From assembly GCA_964489695.1 (NCBI GenBank), contig CAZAZP010000029.1, positions 1 to 10,143 on the forward strand: a DNA stretch of 10,143 bases, written 5' to 3'. Made by a program: the position numbers and the translations under genes. Below, piece by piece: positions 6,734-10,143 of this stretch. This DNA is from CAYUXU01 sp964489695 (GTDB lineage: Bacteria; Bacillota_I; Bacilli_A; Erysipelotrichales; Erysipelotrichaceae). How positions within the stretch are numbered: the stretch's first letter is position 1; the number at the start of each line of letters is the position of its first letter. Below the pieces are notes generated by a model that was given only the letters and a program-made list of their open reading frames with translations, was not told the DNA's origin and did no database searches.

Positions 6734-7732
6734 GTGAAACTTTTAGAAATACATGATTTACATAATTACTTCAGCACAAAACGCGGTTTAATCAAGGCGG
6801 TTAAAGGTGTTTCATTAGCGATTGAAGAAGGTAAAACTTTGGGTGTCGTTGGTGAATCTGGTAGTGGTAAAAGTCAAACAGCGATGAGTATTTTACGTTT
6901 GTTTGAAGATAACCAAAAGATTTACGCTGGTGAAGTATTATTTGAAGGTAAAGATTTAGTCAAGATGCCAGAAGAAGAACTGCGTCATATTCGGGGAAAT
7001 AAAATATCAGTGATTTTCCAAGAACCAATGACGAGTTTAAATCCCGTCTTTACCGTTGATAAGCAGATCAGTGAAGTTTTGATGCTGCACCAAGGAAAAA
7101 CTAAAGAAGAAGCCCACAAAATAACCGTTGAAATGTTAGCAGCGGTTAAGATTCCTAACCCGGAAGAAGTGGCAAAGATGTATCCATTCCAATTATCTGG
7201 TGGGATGAATCAACGGGTCATGATTGCGATGGCGTTGGCTTGCCGGCCAAAATTATTAATTGCGGATGAACCGACGACGGCTTTAGACGTCACAATTCAA
7301 GCCCAAATCTTACACTTAATGAATGAATTGAAACATGAGTTTAATACTGCGATCATGTTTATTACCCATGACTTAGGCGTTATTAATCAGATGGCTGATG
7401 ATGTCGCTGTGATGTATTGTGGTGAAGTCGTGGAAACAGCACCAGTTAATTATATTTTTACGGATATTTCCAAATATTCGCATCCTTATACCGAAGGCTT
7501 ATTAAAATCGATTCCCAGTTTAAGCAGTGATCGTGATGAACGCTTAGCGGTCATCCCTGGTTCAGTACCCCATCCTTTAGACTTGCCAATCGGTTGTAAG
7601 TTTGCCCCACGCTGTCCTTATGCGACGGAAAAATGTCGGACTGAAGAACCACCGATGGTAGAAGTTAGCGATAAGCAACAAGTTCGCTGTTTCTATCCAG
7701 AGAAAGGAGTGCGTAGTAATGGAGCTAAATAA
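6734..7732 (+). CDS. oppD: Oligopeptide ABC transporter, ATP-binding subunit OppD
   Basis: OppD is one of two cytoplasmic ATPases powering peptide import. All nucleotide-binding motifs are present: Walker A GESGSGKS (40-47), Q-loop Gln96 in IFQEP, signature LSGGMNQR (154-161), Walker B LLIADEP with Glu179, and H-loop His212 in ITHD. The C-terminal oligopeptide/dipeptide extension has four cysteines (C288, C294, C301, C319) in the pattern GCKF.PRCPYA..KCR...VRCF. In related DppD/OppD structures this pattern binds a [4Fe-4S] cluster. The length, 332 residues, is normal. The start is GTG 6734; the upstream AGAGGT (6721-6726), overlapping the oppC stop, is a weaker ribosome binding site than those of the neighbours. 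The 3' end overlaps oppF by 14 bases. Confidence 0.96.
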   Translation: MKLLEIHDLHNYFSTKRGLIKAVKGVSLAIEEGKTLGVVGESGSGKSQTAMSILRLFEDNQKIYAGEVLFEGKDLVKMPEEELRHIRGNKISVIFQEPMTSLNPVFTVDKQISEVLMLHQGKTKEEAHKITVEMLAAVKIPNPEEVAKMYPFQLSGGMNQRVMIAMALACRPKLLIADEPTTALDVTIQAQILHLMNELKHEFNTAIMFITHDLGVINQMADDVAVMYCGEVVETAPVNYIFTDISKYSHPYTEGLLKSIPSLSSDRDERLAVIPGSVPHPLDLPIGCKFAPRCPYATEKCRTEEPPMVEVSDKQQVRCFYPEKGVRSNGAK

Positions 7733-9239
7733 AAAACCTTTAATCAGAATAGAAAACTTAAAGATGCACTTCCCATTAAAAAAGAAATCAATTTTCCAAC
7801 GGGAACAATTATCGGTTAAAGCCGTTGATGGTATTACGGTTGATATTTTCGAAGGAGAAACCCTGGGTTTAGTTGGTGAGTCAGGCTGTGGTAAATCAAC
7901 TTTAGGTCGGACAATTTTACAACTTTATAATCAAACCGAAGGAAGTACGCTTTATTATGGACGTTCGTTGGCAGATTTCGCGCCAGCTTATGTGAAAGAT
8001 ATTATTAAAGGATTAAGTAGTAATTATCCAAAATATTTAGCCGCTAAAAAAGAGTTAGCGAAATTAAGAGCGGAAATTGAAGCTGAAACAGATGAAAAGA
8101 AACAATTCCGTTTACAAAGCAAGCTTCACCATGACACGATTGCGTTTGATAATAATTATCGTAATATCTTACGAATTGCTGGTGGATTATTGACCCACTC
8201 AGATTTAGGCGAAGTAACTAGTAAGTTATCTGATTTACATCTAAAGCGGATGAAACTAGCTAGTTTGACGCGCAAAGAATTAGAGTTAAGAACCAGTTTA
8301 GCTACTCCCGAGATACTAGAGAATAGTAGTGCCAAAAATAAATTAGAAACTCAATTAACTAAAATCAGTGCTCAGTTGACTGAAGCTACTAGCGCTGCTG
8401 AGGTCGCGGAAAAGGCGGTTGAAACTTTACGCCAAAGTTGTCAAGGTAATCCAAATTTCGCCGAATACGAAGCGGAACTGGATGAAGGAATTGACTTAGC
8501 TCAATTAACCAAAGAAGAAATGCGTGTTTTACGCCGTGATGTTCAGTTAATTTTCCAAGATCCGTATTCCTCATTAAACCCGCGGTTAACGGTGGGTCAA
8601 ATTATTGGGGAAGGTCTATTAGCGCATGATGTCTTTAAATCACCTAACTCTGAAGCTTACACTGAATATATCACTGATATTATGGATAAGTGTGGTTTAT
8701 CTAGCTACTTTATCCACCGTTTCCCACACCAATTCTCAGGTGGACAACGCCAAAGAATCGGGATTGCGCGAGCGTTAGCCTTAAACCCAAAATTTTTAGT
8801 TTGTGATGAAGCGGTCAGTGCCTTAGACGTCTCCATTCAATCACAAATTATTAATTTATTAATTGACTTAAAGAAAGAGAATAATTTAACTTATCTCTTT
8901 ATTACCCATGACTTAAGTGTCGTGAAATTTATTTCCGACCGGATCGGGGTCATGTATTTAGGTAACTTAGTGGAATTAGCATCTTCAGATCAACTATTTA
9001 GTAAACCACTACACCCTTATACCGAAGCATTAATGGAAGCCATTCCGCGGACTGATGTGGATGCCAATCAACAGCTTTCGATTTTGGAAGGTGATATTCC
9101 TTCATCAATTAATCCACCTAAGGGCTGTAAGTTCCATACCCGCTGTAAATATGCTTTCGACAAGTGTCGAGAAGTCGAGCCAGCTTGGTTAGAAAAAGAA
9201 CCAGGTCACTTCGTGGCTTGTCACTTGTGGGACGAGTAA
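7719..9239 (+). CDS. oppF: Oligopeptide ABC transporter, ATP-binding subunit OppF with a ~180-residue insertion
   Basis: OppF is the second ATPase of the importer. It has 506 residues, while typical OppF has about 310-330. Walker A is GESGCGKS (53-60). Normal sequence then breaks off after GSTLYYGRSL (75-84) and resumes at LTKEEMRVLRRDVQLIFQDP (263-282), where Gln280 is the Q-loop. The signature is FSGGQRQR (339-346), Walker B is FLVCDEA with Glu364, and the H-loop is His397. The C-terminus carries four cysteines (C470, C476, C483, C501) of the Fe-S type, as in OppD. The inserted residues 85-262 are rich in Lys, Glu, Ala and Leu and look mostly helical. The ATPase core is intact, so the protein should be active. 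ATG 7719 lies inside the end of oppD with AAAGGAG (7703-7709) 9 bases upstream. Mycoplasma OppF proteins are also known to be unusually long; whether the insert is homologous is untested. Confidence 0.94.
   Translation: MELNKKPLIRIENLKMHFPLKKKSIFQREQLSVKAVDGITVDIFEGETLGLVGESGCGKSTLGRTILQLYNQTEGSTLYYGRSLADFAPAYVKDIIKGLSSNYPKYLAAKKELAKLRAEIEAETDEKKQFRLQSKLHHDTIAFDNNYRNILRIAGGLLTHSDLGEVTSKLSDLHLKRMKLASLTRKELELRTSLATPEILENSSAKNKLETQLTKISAQLTEATSAAEVAEKAVETLRQSCQGNPNFAEYEAELDEGIDLAQLTKEEMRVLRRDVQLIFQDPYSSLNPRLTVGQIIGEGLLAHDVFKSPNSEAYTEYITDIMDKCGLSSYFIHRFPHQFSGGQRQRIGIARALALNPKFLVCDEAVSALDVSIQSQIINLLIDLKKENNLTYLFITHDLSVVKFISDRIGVMYLGNLVELASSDQLFSKPLHPYTEALMEAIPRTDVDANQQLSILEGDIPSSINPPKGCKFHTRCKYAFDKCREVEPAWLEKEPGHFVACHLWDE
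7971..8504 (+). other. OppF-specific helical/coiled-coil insertion between Walker A and Q-loop
   Basis: Residues 85-262 of OppF have no counterpart in ordinary OppF. Two charged helical stretches stand out: about 106-138 (with AAKKELAKLRAEIEAE) and about 206-240. The second has Leu/Ile at 209, 213, 216 and 220, a 4-3-4 spacing expected of a coiled coil. They may fold back as an antiparallel hairpin projecting from the ATPase. There is no recognisable catalytic motif, no membrane segment, and a single cysteine (C241). Confidence 0.7.
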
Positions 9240-9240
9240 T

Positions 9241-9432
9241 TTGTTTCGGAAACGTCCTGCTCCCCATACGCCAGAAGAGATTGCTGCTGCGAAAGAGAAG
9301 TTGAAGCAAACCAAATTTGAACGAAGTGATTTTTGGGCTTTAACCGTTGCGGCTTTAATTACCATTATGCCGGTAGTGTTGTTAGTAGTTGGCCTTTTTG
9401 TTTTAATCATCTGGTTTATCTTCTTACGTTAA
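9241..9432 (+). CDS. Small single-span membrane protein, last gene of the opp operon
   Basis: I do not recognise a family. The 63-residue product has a basic N-terminus (FRKRP), a charged, probably helical segment (PEEIAAAKEKLKQTKFER, 11-28), and a long hydrophobic stretch (about 33-61) that should be one membrane span ending at FLR. The positive residues before the span suggest the N-terminus is cytoplasmic. The only plausible start in this frame is TTG 9241, two bases after the oppF stop; no ATG or GTG is available between the upstream stop (9190) and it. The ribosome binding site is poor (GGGACGAG, 9229-9236), so expression probably depends on translational coupling to oppF. It lies between oppF and the operon terminator, so it is co-transcribed with the transporter. 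A role as a small accessory or stability subunit of the Opp complex is only a guess. Confidence 0.65.
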   Translation: MFRKRPAPHTPEEIAAAKEKLKQTKFERSDFWALTVAALITIMPVVLLVVGLFVLIIWFIFLR

Positions 9433-9439
9433 ACTTACC

Positions 9440-9472
9440 AAAAACCTAATTAATCTTTAATTAGGTTTTTTT
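9440..9472 (+). terminator. Rho-independent terminator of the opp operon
   Basis: CCTAATTAA (9445-9453) pairs perfectly with TTAATTAGG (9457-9465) around a TCT loop. It is preceded by five A (9440-9444) and followed by seven T (9466-9472). This is the strongest terminator in the window, and its symmetry would let it work on both strands. It starts 8 bases after the stop of the small membrane protein. Confidence 0.92.
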
Positions 9473-9518
9473 ATTTAATTTTTAGGAATCAATCTCTACC
9501 TTCGCATAAGATAAGATT

Positions 9519-9523
9519 GGAGG
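9519..9523 (+). promoter_or_regulatory. Ribosome binding site that fixes the start of the following gene
   Basis: GGAGG at 9519-9523 is 5 bases upstream of ATG 9529. The upstream in-frame TTG at 9517 overlaps this site and so cannot be the start. No convincing -35/-10 pair is visible between the opp terminator and here. Confidence 0.85.
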
Positions 9524-9528
9524 CAGGG

Positions 9529-9849
9529 ATGAAAGCTGAGCATTTATCATTTTGCGAACAATCATTTATTATTGAATTTATTTTGCAGCATGCCAAAAAT
9601 ATTGATTATGATCCATTAGCGCGCAAACTAAAAATATTTGAAGCAAATAATGAGAATGAAGCAAAGCAATTTTGTGCTGTTTTGGAAGTTGCTTTTCAAG
9701 TTTTAAGTTGTGAAGAGCTCCGCATATTTAATCAAGAATTTTTGTTAGCAGCTGAGGAATCTTGGTGGTTACCATACTATTCGCGGGCCTCTTATTATCG
9801 AATTAAAAAGCAAGCCATGACAAAATTTTTAAATTGCTTACATCAATGA
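9529..9849 (+). CDS. Small conserved protein resembling the mollicute MG284/MPN403 family, HTH-like C-terminus
   Basis: This is a 106-residue soluble protein. The overall pattern recalls the MG284/MPN403-type family of Mollicutes: an opening LSFCEQSFIIEFIL, then YDPLARKLKIFE, EAKQFCAVLEVAF, CEELRIF and a final YYSRASYYRIKKQAMTKFL. The match is made from memory, not by search. The ending (residues 83-100) has the SR.SYYR.KK.A form seen in ArpU- or sigma-like helix-turn-helix proteins, where the YSR..YYR helix would be the DNA-recognition helix. A role in transcription is therefore plausible but unproven. The start is ATG 9529 with GGAGG 5 bases upstream, four codons after the longest open frame. 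The gene ends at TGA 9847, 41 bases before ptsI, and is probably co-transcribed with it. That position suggests a link to PTS sugar uptake. Confidence 0.75.
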   Translation: MKAEHLSFCEQSFIIEFILQHAKNIDYDPLARKLKIFEANNENEAKQFCAVLEVAFQVLSCEELRIFNQEFLLAAEESWWLPYYSRASYYRIKKQAMTKFLNCLHQ

Positions 9850-9857
9850 AAGATGTT

Positions 9858-9890
9858 ATTATTTACTAAGACAGTAAAGGAGTAAATAAT
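9858..9890 (+). promoter_or_regulatory. ptsI leader: inverted repeat around the ribosome binding site, with an alternative hairpin
   Basis: ATTATTTACT (9858-9867) is perfectly complementary to AGTAAATAAT (9881-9890), which ends at the base before the ptsI ATG. The ribosome binding site AAAGGAG (9876-9882) lies in the loop and the first pairs of the right arm. The same left arm can instead pair TTTACT (9862-9867) with AGTAAA (9873-9878). The two structures exclude each other and expose the site differently. There is no T-run after it, so it is not a terminator. It could be an RNA switch or a DNA operator. Confidence 0.55.
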
Positions 9891-10143
9891 ATGTTAAAAG
9901 GAATAGCAGCTTCGGCTGGTTATGCAGTTGGTAAGATTTATAAACTTAATCGACCCGAATTAGTAATTGAAAAAAGAACCGCCGATGCTGAAACAGAATT
10001 AGCTAAATTAGCTCAAGCTATCACCTTAACCCATGATGATATAACCTTAATTAAAGAGCGGGCGACTGGTAAGCTAAGCGATGAGGATTTAGCTATTTTT
10101 GATGCCCATTTAATGGTTTTAAGCGATCCAGAATATACTGGTC
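9891..10143 (+). CDS. ptsI: PTS Enzyme I (phosphoenolpyruvate-protein phosphotransferase), N-terminal part
   Basis: Enzyme I takes phosphate from PEP and passes it to HPr, the first step of PTS sugar uptake in the cytoplasm. The 84 visible residues begin MLKGIAASAGYAVGK, the Enzyme I opening. They continue through the N-terminal helical region to IFDAHLMVLSDPEY (about 68-81), a hallmark of the HPr-binding domain. The usual GIaaSpGiAiGk has Ala in place of Pro at SAG, as in Bacillus. The active-site His and the PEP-binding barrel lie beyond the window edge, so completeness cannot be judged. ATG 9891 follows AAAGGAG (9876-9882) by 8 bases. It is preceded closely by the small HTH-like gene, with a structured leader between them. 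No ptsH is visible. Confidence 0.96.
   Translation, partial: MLKGIAASAGYAVGKIYKLNRPELVIEKRTADAETELAKLAQAITLTHDDITLIKERATGKLSDEDLAIFDAHLMVLSDPEYTG

Noticed and set aside
9517..9528. TTG 9517 as the start of the small gene before ptsI
   Set aside because: It overlaps the GGAGG ribosome binding site that serves ATG 9529, so it cannot be the initiation codon.
9473..9528. Promoter for the small gene and ptsI (TAAGAT at 9507 or 9512 as -10)
   Set aside because: No -35 element lies at a suitable distance, and the second candidate runs up to the ribosome binding site, so I do not call it.
9847..9849. Mycoplasma code (TGA read as Trp), which would extend the small gene into the ptsI ribosome binding site
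   Set aside because: All long genes are full length with TGG as the only Trp codon and no in-frame TGA, so TGA is taken as a stop.
1..10143. CRISPR array, transposon, prophage, tRNA or rRNA
   Set aside because: No spaced direct repeats, transposase-like frames, or tRNA/rRNA sequence could be seen in the short intergenic gaps.

Overview
The window comes from a low-GC, Gram-positive-type bacterium, most likely a member of the Bacilli/Mollicutes borderland (Acholeplasma-, Izemoplasma-, RF39- or Erysipelotrichia-like). This placement is inference. It rests on AT-rich DNA, strong AGGAGG ribosome binding sites, GTG/TTG starts, a PPi-type phosphofructokinase of the sort known from Acholeplasma, a small protein resembling the mollicute MG284/MPN403 family, and an opp operon with an elongated OppF. 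TGA behaves as a stop and every Trp codon in the long genes is TGG, so the standard bacterial code applies rather than the mycoplasma code. All genes are on the + strand.

Layout. (1) 1-527: the 3' end of ftsZ, closed by a hairpin terminator. (2) 559-1826: a consensus-like promoter and a monocistronic phosphofructokinase (pfp) carrying the residues typical of PPi-dependent enzymes. (3) 1827-1981: a compact control region with two near-identical palindromes built from AATGTAAA half-sites, then a perfect-consensus promoter whose -10 box lies inside the left arm of a hairpin followed by a T-run. (4) 1982-9432: a peptide-uptake operon in the order oppA-oppB-oppC-oppD-oppF plus a 63-residue single-span membrane protein, closed by a strong terminator at 9440-9472. 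(5) 9529 to the end: a small helix-turn-helix-like protein, then the start of ptsI (PTS Enzyme I), whose leader contains two mutually exclusive hairpins around the ribosome binding site.

How the genes work together. OppA is a lipoprotein that captures peptides outside the cell. OppB and OppC form the membrane channel, and OppD and OppF hydrolyse ATP. The glycolytic enzyme (pfp) and the sugar-PTS enzyme (ptsI) flank this peptide-import module, fitting a fermentative organism that imports its nutrients.

The outstanding feature is OppC. Between its first membrane segment and the conserved GTDD.GRD permease motif it carries about 300 extra residues that form seven RCC1-like repeats, predicted to be a seven-bladed beta-propeller on the outer face of the transporter. 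OppF also carries about 180 extra residues, probably helical or coiled-coil, between Walker A and the Q-loop. The complex therefore appears enlarged on both sides of the membrane. I see no CRISPR array, transposon, tRNA or rRNA, and no gene-free stretch longer than about 155 bases.
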